From Candidatus Dormiibacter inghamiae (lineage in GTDB: Bacteria; Chloroflexota; Dormibacteria; Dormibacterales; Dormibacteraceae), in NCBI GenBank assembly GCA_016464825.1, contig JAEKNQ010000064.1, positions 1 through 49,120 of the forward strand: 49,120 nucleotides of DNA, in the 5' to 3' direction. Below are positions 40,429-48,949 of this stretch, one piece after another. How positions within the stretch are numbered: the stretch's first letter is position 1; each line of letters opens with the position of its first letter. A program made the translations under genes and the position numbers. The notes beneath the pieces are model-generated. The model was not told the DNA's origin. It saw only the letters and a list, made by a program, of their open reading frames with translations, and made no database searches.

Positions 40429-42072
40429 TCAGTTCCGCTTTGGCTTCCGGCCTCGTGGCGCCGCACGATCGCGCCGCTTGCGAGCGGTCGGGGGACGGTC
40501 GTCAGCGCCGCCCGGCGCAGGAGCGGGCGCGGCCCCTTCCTCGATCGCCTCCGGCGCCATCGACCCGGGCGGTGGGGAATCGCCAGACCCGCTCCCGGCG
40601 ATGGACCTGCTGCCGGGTGCGACCGAGCCACGATCGGTGATCCCCGGCTGGTTTCCTCCCCCAGTGGTGGTGGTGCCGGTGGCACCCTCGCTGTTCGAGA
40701 CGGTCCGGCTCGAAGGCTTGGCGACGGCGGTTTCGGTGCCGGCCTGGGGCGGCGCCCCAGTCGCCTCCGCCTGAACATCTTCGGCCTCGTCCTTTCCGGC
40801 CTCTTTGGCGACGCTTGGCTCGGCAGCCCGTGGCTGAGGCAACTGCATCGGCTCAATCGTCTCGGCGGAAATCTGGCGCGGCGCGGACGGTTCCTCGCTT
40901 CCGCTCGAGGGCGCTGTCTCTGCGCTCTCCTTTTCATCGCCGGCAGCCACCCCGGCCGGGCTGGACGCTGGCTCAGGGGGCAGGCCCTCCTGCAACTGCG
41001 AAGGCGTGGGGTCCGACCCCGAGGCGCCACGAGGCGCAGAGTCGTCTACATCGCCCGCCACTGCCGGCGCAGGTTGACCAGCCCGAGGTTCTCCAGCCCC
41101 GGCCACTTCGGCAGCCTGGCTGGAGCCGGCGCCAGCGGTCGCAGCCGTGCCCGGCGCGGCGGAACTTCCGGCAGCCGCGGCGTCAAGCTCCAGGCCGTGC
41201 GCCGATACATGCTCGCGGAAACCGCGCGGCTGGAAGCCGAAGGCTGCCTCCACCGAGTCGAGGGCTGTCGTATTGTCGAAGTTCAGCAGCTCTGCCGCAG
41301 CCGGAGTGAGAGGTGGCTGCGAGAGGATTCGGTTCATCGCGCGGGCCTGCAGCTTGGCGGCGAACACAGGGACCGGCACCACCCAGGCTCTCCGGCCAAG
41401 TGACTGCGCAATGAACGTCATCAACTCGCGCATCGAGATCTGCTCGGCGCCGCCCAGGGCAAGCTCCCGGCCGTTCAGACCTTGGCTCTCGGCAGCGGCG
41501 GTGATGCAGCGGCTGAAGTCGTCGATCCACAGCGGCTGGAACTTGAGCTCCCAGCCGATGGCGGGCGCGAGCGGCGACGCCCTGACCACCCTGGCCAGTC
41601 CCCTCACGAAAGCAGCCCCTTCGCCGAAGAGCACCGACGGTTGCAGGATCACGTAGGGGATGCCTGAGCGGCGGACCGTCTCCTCCATGGCCCAGCGCGT
41701 CGACAGGTAGGAGCCCGGCCGCCCCGGTTTGGTGCCGAGTCCGGAGATCAGGACTACCTTCCCCACTCCCGCGCGTTTGGCGGCCCCCAGCAGCCGCTCG
41801 GTGCCCACGCAGTTCACCTGGTCGTACGCGCCCCTGTACGGCTCCTTGCGATCACCTGTCAGCGCTGCCGCGTGGACGAGCACGTCCACCCCAATCAGGG
41901 CTGCTCGAAAGGTCTTGGGCCGGGTCAAATCTCCCTCGAACACCTCTACCGCCGGGGCCAACCCGACCGACCTGGAATTGCGCACGAGCGCCCTGACAGG
42001 TTTTCCCTCCGCCGCGAGCCGGCTGACCACATGCCGGCCGACAAAACCACTTCCCCCCGTGACGAGGATCAT
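40429..42072 (-). CDS. NAD(P)-dependent epimerase/NmrA-like SDR with long disordered C-terminal tail
   Basis: Residues 1 to about 290 form an extended/atypical SDR: nucleotide loop TGGSGFVGRHV at 5-15, DVLVHAAALTGD near 84, STRWAMEE near 144 and ILQPSVLFGEG near 161. It resembles complex I NDUFA9-like or quinone-associated SDRs. Residues from about 295 to 547 are Ala/Gly/Pro/Ser/Glu-rich, with no fold visible, ending in a basic ARKRRDRAAPRGRKPKRN. The tail is nearly half of the protein. The start overlaps the hydrolase stop by four bases. Confidence 0.8.
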   Translation of the reverse strand: MILVTGGSGFVGRHVVSRLAAEGKPVRALVRNSRSVGLAPAVEVFEGDLTRPKTFRAALIGVDVLVHAAALTGDRKEPYRGAYDQVNCVGTERLLGAAKRAGVGKVVLISGLGTKPGRPGSYLSTRWAMEETVRRSGIPYVILQPSVLFGEGAAFVRGLARVVRASPLAPAIGWELKFQPLWIDDFSRCITAAAESQGLNGRELALGGAEQISMRELMTFIAQSLGRRAWVVPVPVFAAKLQARAMNRILSQPPLTPAAAELLNFDNTTALDSVEAAFGFQPRGFREHVSAHGLELDAAAAGSSAAPGTAATAGAGSSQAAEVAGAGEPRAGQPAPAVAGDVDDSAPRGASGSDPTPSQLQEGLPPEPASSPAGVAAGDEKESAETAPSSGSEEPSAPRQISAETIEPMQLPQPRAAEPSVAKEAGKDEAEDVQAEATGAPPQAGTETAVAKPSSRTVSNSEGATGTTTTGGGNQPGITDRGSVAPGSRSIAGSGSGDSPPPGSMAPEAIEEGAAPAPAPGGADDRPPTARKRRDRAAPRGRKPKRN

Positions 42073-42863
42073 CGTCGCGGGTCAGCCAGGAAGCGCAGCA
42101 TTGCCTTACTCAGCTGTTCCGGCTGCTCGACCTCGACCTGGTGGCCAGAGCCGGCGATGATCGCCAGTCGGGCCGCGGCCACTCCGGCCTGGATCGCTTC
42201 GGCGGCGCGGGGCGGACAGAGCTGATCTTCGGCTGCCGCGATGACCAGGAGAGGCGCCTGGATGCGGCTCAGCTCGCCGTCCAGAGGCTGCGCCCTGAGG
42301 GCTGCCATCGCGCGGCACGCGTTCGCAAAGCCGGCCGGATCGCAGACTGCCTGCTGGCGCAGCCGCCAGTGCGCCTCGAGCTCAGCGGGCGCGCCGGCAA
42401 ATTGCTCTCGCGTGTCCGCCCGCAGCGCCGGCGCCAGCGTTTCCCAGCCCTGGTCCGCCAGCCGAGCGCGCTCCGTGTACCACTCCGCCGCCACCCGACC
42501 CACCCGGCTGGAGGTGGCGATCGGCAGCAGCGCTGTGACACGCTGGGGGTGGTCGATGGCAGCTCGCAGCACAACTGTGCCACCGAGCGAAAAGCCTGCC
42601 AGCGCCGCGCGCGGCAGCTCCAGCGCGTCCATTAAGCGGATGAGATCGTGGGCCAGCTGCGCCAGGCTCCCCTCAGCCTGGCCGAGGTTCGTCTCCCCGT
42701 GGCCGCGCAGGTCATAGGCGATCACCCGATGCTCCAGCGTCAGCCAGGCAAGCGTCTTCCGCCAGGCACGGTGATCGTCAGCCAGGCCATGGATCAAGAC
42801 CAGCGGCTCGCCCCGGCCCCATTCCCGCCAGGCGACCTGGAGGTCACCGCACTGCAGGTGCAT
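42069..42863 (-). CDS. Alpha/beta hydrolase
   Basis: The 264-residue product has the oxyanion strand LVLIHGLADDHRAW near 23-36, nucleophile elbow GFSLGG near 93-98, Asp in AAAEDQLCPP near 211, and His in GSGHQVEVEQP near 239. It belongs to the 3-oxoadipate enol-lactonase/haloperoxidase-like group, substrate unknown. The ATG at 42863 begins the conserved fold; upstream in-frame codons are antisense to the acyl-CoA ligase end and unlikely. Confidence 0.85.
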   Translation of the reverse strand: MHLQCGDLQVAWREWGRGEPLVLIHGLADDHRAWRKTLAWLTLEHRVIAYDLRGHGETNLGQAEGSLAQLAHDLIRLMDALELPRAALAGFSLGGTVVLRAAIDHPQRVTALLPIATSSRVGRVAAEWYTERARLADQGWETLAPALRADTREQFAGAPAELEAHWRLRQQAVCDPAGFANACRAMAALRAQPLDGELSRIQAPLLVIAAAEDQLCPPRAAEAIQAGVAAARLAIIAGSGHQVEVEQPEQLSKAMLRFLADPRR

Positions 42864-42918
42864 CGACTCATTGTGCCCGCTCGAGGGAGGCTGATCCCGA
42901 CCCTGCTGCGCGGGGAAG

Positions 42919-44328
42919 TCAGCTCGCTTGAGCCGCCCTGGCCTTGAGCGCTTTTCGATCCACCTTGCCAGGCCCCGAGAGCGGCAGCTCATTGAGATGG
43001 TCGACGAACTCAGGCCACTTGTACTTGGCCACACCGAGCTCGCTCAGATGCCGCTGGACTTCCGGCAGATCTACTGTTTGACCCCCCACCACGAACGCGC
43101 GCAACCGCTCGCCCAGCTCCCGGTCCGGCTGGCCCACCACGCAGACATCCTTGACGGCCGGGTGCGACCGGACCAAGTCCTCAACCTCGTGAGGATTGAT
43201 GTTGCTGCCACCGCGGATCACTATGTCCTTCACGCGTCCAACCACATGCAGGTAGCCCTCACTGTCGATGAAGCCGAGATCACCCATGTGCGCCCAACCG
43301 TCGGGTCCCAGAGGACCACGCTCCTCTCCCCAGTAGCGGCCCTGAACCGTCGGGCCACGCATGCAGATCTCCCCTTCCGCTGTGATCATCGCTTCCGCGC
43401 AGCCATGGATCCTGCCCACAGTCGTCCAGCGCTTCACCGCCGGATCCTGCGGCGCGCCGACAGCCAGTTGACCCGCATCCATGGAGCCATAGAAGCTGCA
43501 CAGCTTGGAGCCGGTCCGCTCCTCCCACGCCCTGGCCAGAGCAGGCGGCATGGGGGCTCCCGCCACCGCTGTGCACCGCGCGGCCCGCAGGCTGATCTCA
43601 GGCAGGAGAGGTGCGTCGAGCAGGCGGATCACGTTCGTGGGCACACCCACCAGCAGCGTGGCCTGAGTTTGCTCGGCCATCCGCAAGGTTCTGTCTGGGT
43701 CGAAGCCCGGTTCGCGCAGCATCACCAGCGCGGCGCCGCGGCGCAGGCAGTAGAGGCACATGCCGCCGATGCCCTGCATCAACGGGCTCATGATCAACAC
43801 CCGGTCCGCTCCCCCGACGCCGAGGCGACCCGTAAACGCGTCAGCAGTGGCCTGCTTCAAACCTGCGTGGAGAGAGGCCAGCTTCGGCAGCCCTGTCGTG
43901 CCGCTCGTCAATGCGATCTCCACCACGCGATCGGGGTCGGCAGTGGGTGGCTCCAGCCAGCCCCTGAATGGCGACACACACAGCTTCTCGGCCACCTCTG
44001 AATCGATCCGAGCCCTGGCCCCCGAGCGCTCGAGTGCCCACTCCCTCTCCCTGCTGCCCAGGTTGATCGGAATCGGCATGACAATGGCCGCCAGGAGAGG
44101 GATGGCAAGCTCCAGCACCACGTACTCCCAGACATTGGGCAGGCTGACGGCCACGACGTCGCCAGGCCTCAGCCCCTGGCTGCGCAGAGCAGCCGCAGCT
44201 GCGTGTACGCGCTGCTCCAACTCGGCGAAGGTCAGCGTTCGGGCGGGGTCGATTACTGCGGGCGCCGCCGGCGCAGCGTCCGCCTGCGCTCGCAAGTAGG
44301 TAACCGGCAGAAATGGGGTTGGCGCCAA
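42919..44328 (-). CDS. Acyl-CoA synthetase (AMP-forming, ANL superfamily)
   Basis: The 469-residue product has the AMP-binding loop LTSGTTGLPK near 138-147 and the hinge region GWAHMGDLGFI. VVGRVKDIVIRGGSNINPHE follows. The C-terminal catalytic Lys is in SGPGKVDRKAL near 460. It activates a carboxylic acid to its CoA thioester; it is shorter than typical long-chain enzymes and the acid is unknown. It is divergent from the SDR gene with a 35-base gap, suggesting a shared promoter region and pathway. Confidence 0.9.
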   Translation of the reverse strand: MAPTPFLPVTYLRAQADAAPAAPAVIDPARTLTFAELEQRVHAAAAALRSQGLRPGDVVAVSLPNVWEYVVLELAIPLLAAIVMPIPINLGSREREWALERSGARARIDSEVAEKLCVSPFRGWLEPPTADPDRVVEIALTSGTTGLPKLASLHAGLKQATADAFTGRLGVGGADRVLIMSPLMQGIGGMCLYCLRRGAALVMLREPGFDPDRTLRMAEQTQATLLVGVPTNVIRLLDAPLLPEISLRAARCTAVAGAPMPPALARAWEERTGSKLCSFYGSMDAGQLAVGAPQDPAVKRWTTVGRIHGCAEAMITAEGEICMRGPTVQGRYWGEERGPLGPDGWAHMGDLGFIDSEGYLHVVGRVKDIVIRGGSNINPHEVEDLVRSHPAVKDVCVVGQPDRELGERLRAFVVGGQTVDLPEVQRHLSELGVAKYKWPEFVDHLNELPLSGPGKVDRKALKARAAQAS

Positions 44329-44363
44329 GCTGTTTAGGAACCTTAGCCGGTTAGTCTCTGCCC

Positions 44364-45143
44364 ATGGACTTAGGACTGAGAGATCGCGCAGTCATAGTGA
44401 CAGGCGGCGCCTCCAACATCGGCCGCGCGATCGTCCTGGGCTTCGCGGCTGAGGGGGCTCGGGTGCTGATCGGCGACGTGGATGAGGAGCGGGCCCAAAA
44501 GACGGCCGCCGAAGGTGGCGCGGGCGTCTCCGCTTTCGGCACCGACGTCACCTCCTGGGAATCCGCCCAAGCCCTGGCGGCTCACGCCATCGAGCAGCTG
44601 GGCGGCATCGACGTGTTGGTCAACTGCGCGGGCTGGACGATCGACAGGCTCTTCATCGACAAACCACGGGCCGAGTGGGAACGGGAGATAGCCATCGACA
44701 TGTGGGGTTTCATCAACTGCACGCGCGCGGTGCTCGACCATATGATCGAACACAAAACGGGCCGGATCGTGTCCATCTCTTCTGACGCCGGCCGCATCGG
44801 CGAATGGCGAGAAGCTGTCTATTCAGGCGCGAAGGCGGGTGTGATCGCCATGTCCAAGGCCATCGCCAAGGAGGTGGGCAAGCACGGCATCACACTGAAT
44901 GTCGTCTGCCCCGGCTTTGTCCCCGGACGCCAGGAGACCTCCGGCCCCGAGTCGGTCTGGGCAGGCGAGCAGGGCGCCCAGTTCAGCCCCGGACTGCTCG
45001 AGAAGGTGGCTCGCGGCTACCCGCTGCGCAGAGTCGGCCGGGCGGAGGACATGGCCCCTGCAGTGCTCTTCTTGGCTTCCGATCAGGCCTCCTACATCAC
45101 GGGCCAGACGCTCTCCGTGAGCGGCGGCTACACGATGATCTGA
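44364..45143 (+). CDS. Short-chain dehydrogenase/reductase (FabG-like)
   Basis: The 259-residue classical SDR has TGGASNIGRAI at 13-23, LVNCAGW near 86, catalytic Ser in SISSDAGR near 138 and the YSGAKAG active-site motif near 153-159. The C-terminal GQTLSVSGGYTM is typical. It is NAD(P)-dependent, with a hydroxyacyl or other secondary alcohol substrate that cannot be fixed. Its start lies 35 bases from the divergent acyl-CoA ligase start. Confidence 0.92.
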   Translation: MDLGLRDRAVIVTGGASNIGRAIVLGFAAEGARVLIGDVDEERAQKTAAEGGAGVSAFGTDVTSWESAQALAAHAIEQLGGIDVLVNCAGWTIDRLFIDKPRAEWEREIAIDMWGFINCTRAVLDHMIEHKTGRIVSISSDAGRIGEWREAVYSGAKAGVIAMSKAIAKEVGKHGITLNVVCPGFVPGRQETSGPESVWAGEQGAQFSPGLLEKVARGYPLRRVGRAEDMAPAVLFLASDQASYITGQTLSVSGGYTMI

Positions 45144-45314
45144 CTGGGACCAGCAGCGCGTATGTGGCTGCGTAACCGATGTTGGACCGCAGAGGCTGCG
45201 GGACACGTACTTGCCGCTGGTCGAACGGCTCCATCCCGTCTGTTCCGGCAGGCCGAGCCAGCTGCGCCATCACCGCTGCGCTGACCGCTGGCAGTTGTCT
45301 GGCAGAGTTGGGTG

Positions 45315-46790
45315 ATGCAGGTCGAGCACTATGAGCTGAGTGAACTCCAAGCTGCCTTGCAGCAAAGGCAGTTGAGCTCCCTGGAGCTGGTCCACGCCTA
45401 TGCCGAGCGCATCGCCGCTTCGGACGGCCGTCTGGCCGCTGTGCTGGAGCTGAACCCCGAGATGGAGTCGATCGCGGCCGAGCTGGATCGCGAGCTCGAG
45501 GCAGGGCGCTCGCGCGGCCCACTCCACGGCTTGCCGATCCTGCTCAAGGACAACCTGGACACAGGGGACCGGATGCTGACGACGGCCGGCTCGCTGGCCC
45601 TGATCGGAGCGCCGGCTGCCCGGGATTCGACTGTGGCCGCCAAACTTCGGGCAGCGGGAGCTGTTCTGTTGGGCAAGGCCAACATGTCCGAGTGGGCGAA
45701 CTTGCGCTCTCCCCACTCGTCAAGCGGCTGGAGCGCCCGCGGCGGTCAGTGCCGCAACCCGTTCGATCCCGCCCGCTCGCCAGGCGGTTCCAGCTCCGGC
45801 TCCGGCGTCGCCGTGGCGGCCGGCTTCTGTGCAGCGGCCATCGGCACGGAGACCGACGGCTCCATAGTTTCCCCCGCCGGCGCCTCGGGCGTCGTCGGCC
45901 TGAAGCCGACTGTCGGGCTGGTCAGCCGCGCAGGCGTCATCCCCATCTCCGTCAGCCAGGACAGCCCGGGTCCTCTGACTCGCTCGGTGCGAGACGCGGC
46001 GCTGCTCCTCCAGGTCCTCGCCGAACCTGACGAGCGCGACAGCGCCACCGCAAGCGCCGGTCGATCTTCGCGGGACTACGCTCGCAGCCTTGACTCCGGC
46101 GGTCTCCGGGGAGCCCGCATCGGTGTCGCGCGCGAGGTCTACACCGGCTACAGCGCCGCGGCCGACCGGCTCTTCGAGGCGGCTCTGGAGGCGCTGCGCC
46201 AGGGCGGCGCGGAGGTGATCGACCCTGCCGACATTCCGACCGCGCGCGCCATGACGGACGACTCCTCAGAGATGACAGTGCTGCTGCACGAGCTGAAGGC
46301 AGGGTTGAACACCTACCTCGCCACTCGAACAAGAGTTCCCGTCAGGAGTCTGGCCGATGTCATCGGTTTCAACCTTGAGCACTCCACGGAAGAGCTGGCG
46401 TACTTCGGCCAGGAACGCTTGGAGCAGGCGGAGGCATGTCCACCGCTCAGCGATCCGAGCTATCAGCAGGCGCTCAGCACCAGCCGACGTCTCTCCCGCC
46501 AAGAGGGGTTGGATGCAGTTCTTGATGAGCACCGGCTGGACGCTCTCGTCGCGCCGACCGCAGGACCTGCCTGGCTCATCGACCTCATCAACGGCGATTC
46601 AAAGCTCGGTTCCAGCTCCAGCCCGGCCGGACGCGCCGGCTATCCGCTGCTCAGCGTCCCCATGGGCGTTCACGCCGGCCTGCCTGTGAACATCACATTC
46701 ATGGGCCGCGCATTCAGTGAGCCGGTCCTTCTGCGCCTGGCCTACGCCTTCGAGCAGGCGACTAACTGCAGGCCCCGACCACCGCTGTGA
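45315..46790 (+). CDS. Amidase signature-family hydrolase
   Basis: The 491-residue enzyme has the catalytic Lys in ILLKDNLDTGD near 77, the cis-Ser in GGSSSGSGVAVA near 157 and the nucleophile Ser in IGTETDGSIVSPA near 180. All triad elements are intact. The family hydrolyses amide bonds of small molecules or charged tRNA; without gatB or gatC nearby it is more likely a catabolic amidase. ATG 45315 was preferred over the GTG immediately before it. Confidence 0.92.
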   Translation: MQVEHYELSELQAALQQRQLSSLELVHAYAERIAASDGRLAAVLELNPEMESIAAELDRELEAGRSRGPLHGLPILLKDNLDTGDRMLTTAGSLALIGAPAARDSTVAAKLRAAGAVLLGKANMSEWANLRSPHSSSGWSARGGQCRNPFDPARSPGGSSSGSGVAVAAGFCAAAIGTETDGSIVSPAGASGVVGLKPTVGLVSRAGVIPISVSQDSPGPLTRSVRDAALLLQVLAEPDERDSATASAGRSSRDYARSLDSGGLRGARIGVAREVYTGYSAAADRLFEAALEALRQGGAEVIDPADIPTARAMTDDSSEMTVLLHELKAGLNTYLATRTRVPVRSLADVIGFNLEHSTEELAYFGQERLEQAEACPPLSDPSYQQALSTSRRLSRQEGLDAVLDEHRLDALVAPTAGPAWLIDLINGDSKLGSSSSPAGRAGYPLLSVPMGVHAGLPVNITFMGRAFSEPVLLRLAYAFEQATNCRPRPPL

Positions 46791-46818
46791 TCTCATCGCT
46801 GCAAACGCGCAGAATCGC

Positions 46819-48006
46819 CTAGCGCGAGGCGGCCGCCTGAGGGGCGCGTGCGGCCAGGAACTGGCAGCCGACCAGCGCCAGGGCCACGAGCAGCAGCGCC
46901 GGTCCTAGAGTCTCCAGGCCCGCTTCTGCCAGGAGGACGCCCAACAGCGCCGGGATCGCTCCCGCGCCAAGTCCGCCAGCGGCGATCTGGAAGCCGACTG
47001 CATGCCTGGCCGAGGCCATGCGCTGCGGGGTTAGCGCAACGAGTAGAGGAAAGAGGGCCGCGAAGCCGAAGCCAATCAAGGGCAGTGCGGCCGCACCCAG
47101 TTCGGGAGCGGGATTCCACCAGAAGAGAAGTATTCCGAGCAAGCTGGTCGCCAAGCTGCCGGTGAGCAACCGGCCCGGCGTGCCGAAGCGCGCGGTGGCC
47201 GCCGCCACCAAGCGGCCGGCCGTGAAGCCGCCCCAGTAGAGCGAGACAAGGATCCCGGCCGTGCTGGCCGAGAAGTGGCGGCTGCCAATCAGTACGCTGA
47301 AGGCCCACTTCCCCACACTTGCCTCCAAGCCGACTACGCAGACGAAGCTCACCAGGCTGAGCAGGAGCGCGCTATTCCAGAGGCTCTCCTTTGGGCGGCT
47401 CGCGCGCCGCGCAGCAGCCGGCCGCTCCGACCAGCTGCGGCGAGTGGCGATGATGCCGATCAGCGCGACCACCGCTACGACCGCCACCGCCAGATAGGTC
47501 GGTCGCCAGCCCCGGCCGGCGACCAGGATGGCTGTGCCGGCAAGCGGGCCGACGAAAGTGCCGACGCCGTAGAGCCCGTGCAGCAGGCTCATGACTCCGC
47601 TGCCGTGGCGAAGCGCCGCATAGGCGTTGAGCCCTGCGTCGAGAATGCCCAGCGAGAGACCCAGCAGGCCCATGGCCATGACCAGGACCAACCACGTAGG
47701 TGCCAGCGCCACTGCCGTCAGTCCGAGCAGATAAAGACTCAAGGCGCCCGACAATGCCCGGCCGGCACCGAGCCGATTCGTCAGGATGCCGCTGAGAGGT
47801 GCGGTCAGGACGTAGCAGCCGTTCAGCACCAGCAGCGGCACACCCAGGGCGGCCAGTCCGACCTGAAATTCTCCCCGCATCGAGGGCCAGGCCACGCCCA
47901 GCAGACCATCCGGCAGCCCAAACAGAAAGAACGCGCCCAGGGCCACCGGCAAGGTGGTGTCGGGACCGACCGCCGCCGCCTTCCCTGCAACTGGCTCGCG
48001 GCGCAT
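46819..48006 (-). CDS. MFS transporter
   Basis: The 395-residue product has about 12 hydrophobic segments, beginning with LPVALGAFFLFGLPDGLLGVAW, and an MFS-like loop (LTNRLGAGRAL) near 76. It resembles FucP-like/YbjJ-type carriers (pattern GVGTFVGPLAGTAIL). The substrate is unknown. It converges on the amidase gene with only about 28 bases between stops, and no clear terminator was seen there. Confidence 0.85.
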   Translation of the reverse strand: MRREPVAGKAAAVGPDTTLPVALGAFFLFGLPDGLLGVAWPSMRGEFQVGLAALGVPLLVLNGCYVLTAPLSGILTNRLGAGRALSGALSLYLLGLTAVALAPTWLVLVMAMGLLGLSLGILDAGLNAYAALRHGSGVMSLLHGLYGVGTFVGPLAGTAILVAGRGWRPTYLAVAVVAVVALIGIIATRRSWSERPAAARRASRPKESLWNSALLLSLVSFVCVVGLEASVGKWAFSVLIGSRHFSASTAGILVSLYWGGFTAGRLVAAATARFGTPGRLLTGSLATSLLGILLFWWNPAPELGAAALPLIGFGFAALFPLLVALTPQRMASARHAVGFQIAAGGLGAGAIPALLGVLLAEAGLETLGPALLLVALALVGCQFLAARAPQAAASR

Positions 48007-48114
48007 GGAGCGTCAGGCTAAGCGCTGACAGGCATCGCCGCTGCAAGCCACGGCAGTCAGGCGCAGTGCATCACCTGCGTTGTGCCAATGCGGCCCAGCC
48101 TTGCTATTGGTCGC

Positions 48115-48219
48115 GATCGAGGTGACCGCCGCCCAGTCCAAGACAGACTCTCGCCGATGCTCCAGGACCAACCGCAGCGCACGCTTACGGCGCTCGTGGG
48201 CACCTGAGTGACTTGGCAT
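48115..48219 (-). pseudogene. IS3-family transposase OrfA remnant
   Basis: On the minus strand a short frame reads ERRKRALRLVLEHRRES then VLDWAAVTSIATN. This matches the N-terminal helix-turn-helix of IS3-type OrfA (pattern RERAVRMVLEHR...WAAI.SIA.K). The rest of orfA, orfB and the inverted repeats are missing, and the sequence after about 48115 loses similarity. It is read as a decayed insertion-sequence fragment. Confidence 0.5.
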
Positions 48220-48368
48220 TGCGCCATCCTCCCAACGAATTGAGCCTCCAGTTTTCCTGGGGCCGTTCATTCTCCGTTGCGATTGTCGCGTTGATCGGGC
48301 TCGTCGCCGTCCCGTTCCCTGCGCGATCGACCGCGGCTGGGAACCTGCAAGGCCACCTCAGTACCTGA

Positions 48369-48902
48369 TCAGCGACTGCCCTGCTGCCACGGTCTCAGTC
48401 GAGGAAGCCAGCCGGGAACAGCCTGGCGATAAATATCGTAATCAGCACCGAACAGCCCCGCCAATACCGGCTCCTCATACAAGCGCACAAAGCTGTACAC
48501 GGTTGCGAAAACCACTGCGCCATAGACCAGCAGCGCCGGTTGCCCGAGAAGGAGCGCTTGCCCGAGAAGGAGCGCTTGCCCGATCACGGCTATGAGAAGC
48601 GCCACGTACATCGGGTTGCGGACATGGCGGTAGAGCCCACCAATCACCAACTGCCGGGGCGGCGCCACAGGCGCGGGGGTGCCTATCCCCTCTGTAACAA
48701 AGCGGGCAAAGGCGCTGACTATGACGATCAGCCCGATCGCCACGAGGATCGCGCCCAGAATGCGCACTGACGCCCAGAATGGCAGAGGCGTCTGCACCTG
48801 CCAGCCGGTGAGCCAGTAGGGCACCAGGCCGCCGACGACGCAGGGGGCCACGGCGAAGAACACCAGGCTTCCGACCGCCGCCTTCATCCTGTTCACCGGC
48901 AA
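48369..48902 (-). CDS. ICMT/PEMT-like membrane methyltransferase
   Basis: The 177-residue protein has four to five hydrophobic segments. The C-terminal half has the SAM-binding features of the isoprenylcysteine carboxyl methyltransferase-like family: LYRHVRNPMYVALL near 90-103 and a conserved EEPVLAGLFGADYDIYRQAVPGWLPR-like ending. The acceptor is unknown. It contains an 18-bp in-frame duplication in one TM segment (see 48541-48583). Confidence 0.85.
   Translation of the reverse strand: MPVNRMKAAVGSLVFFAVAPCVVGGLVPYWLTGWQVQTPLPFWASVRILGAILVAIGLIVIVSAFARFVTEGIGTPAPVAPPRQLVIGGLYRHVRNPMYVALLIAVIGQALLLGQALLLGQPALLVYGAVVFATVYSFVRLYEEPVLAGLFGADYDIYRQAVPGWLPRLRPWQQGSR
48541..48583. repeat. 18-bp tandem duplication inside the ICMT-like gene
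   Basis: The unit TGCCCGAGAAGGAGCGCT occurs at 48541-48558 and 48559-48576 with no difference, followed by a partial third copy (TGCCCGA, 48577-48583). In the protein it gives QALLLG twice, lengthening a TM segment by about one and a half helical turns. Identical units suggest a recent slippage event. Confidence 0.85.
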
Positions 48903-48949
48903 GATCCTAGGAAAACGACTGATCAGCCAACCCGGAGTGCGTCATTGCC

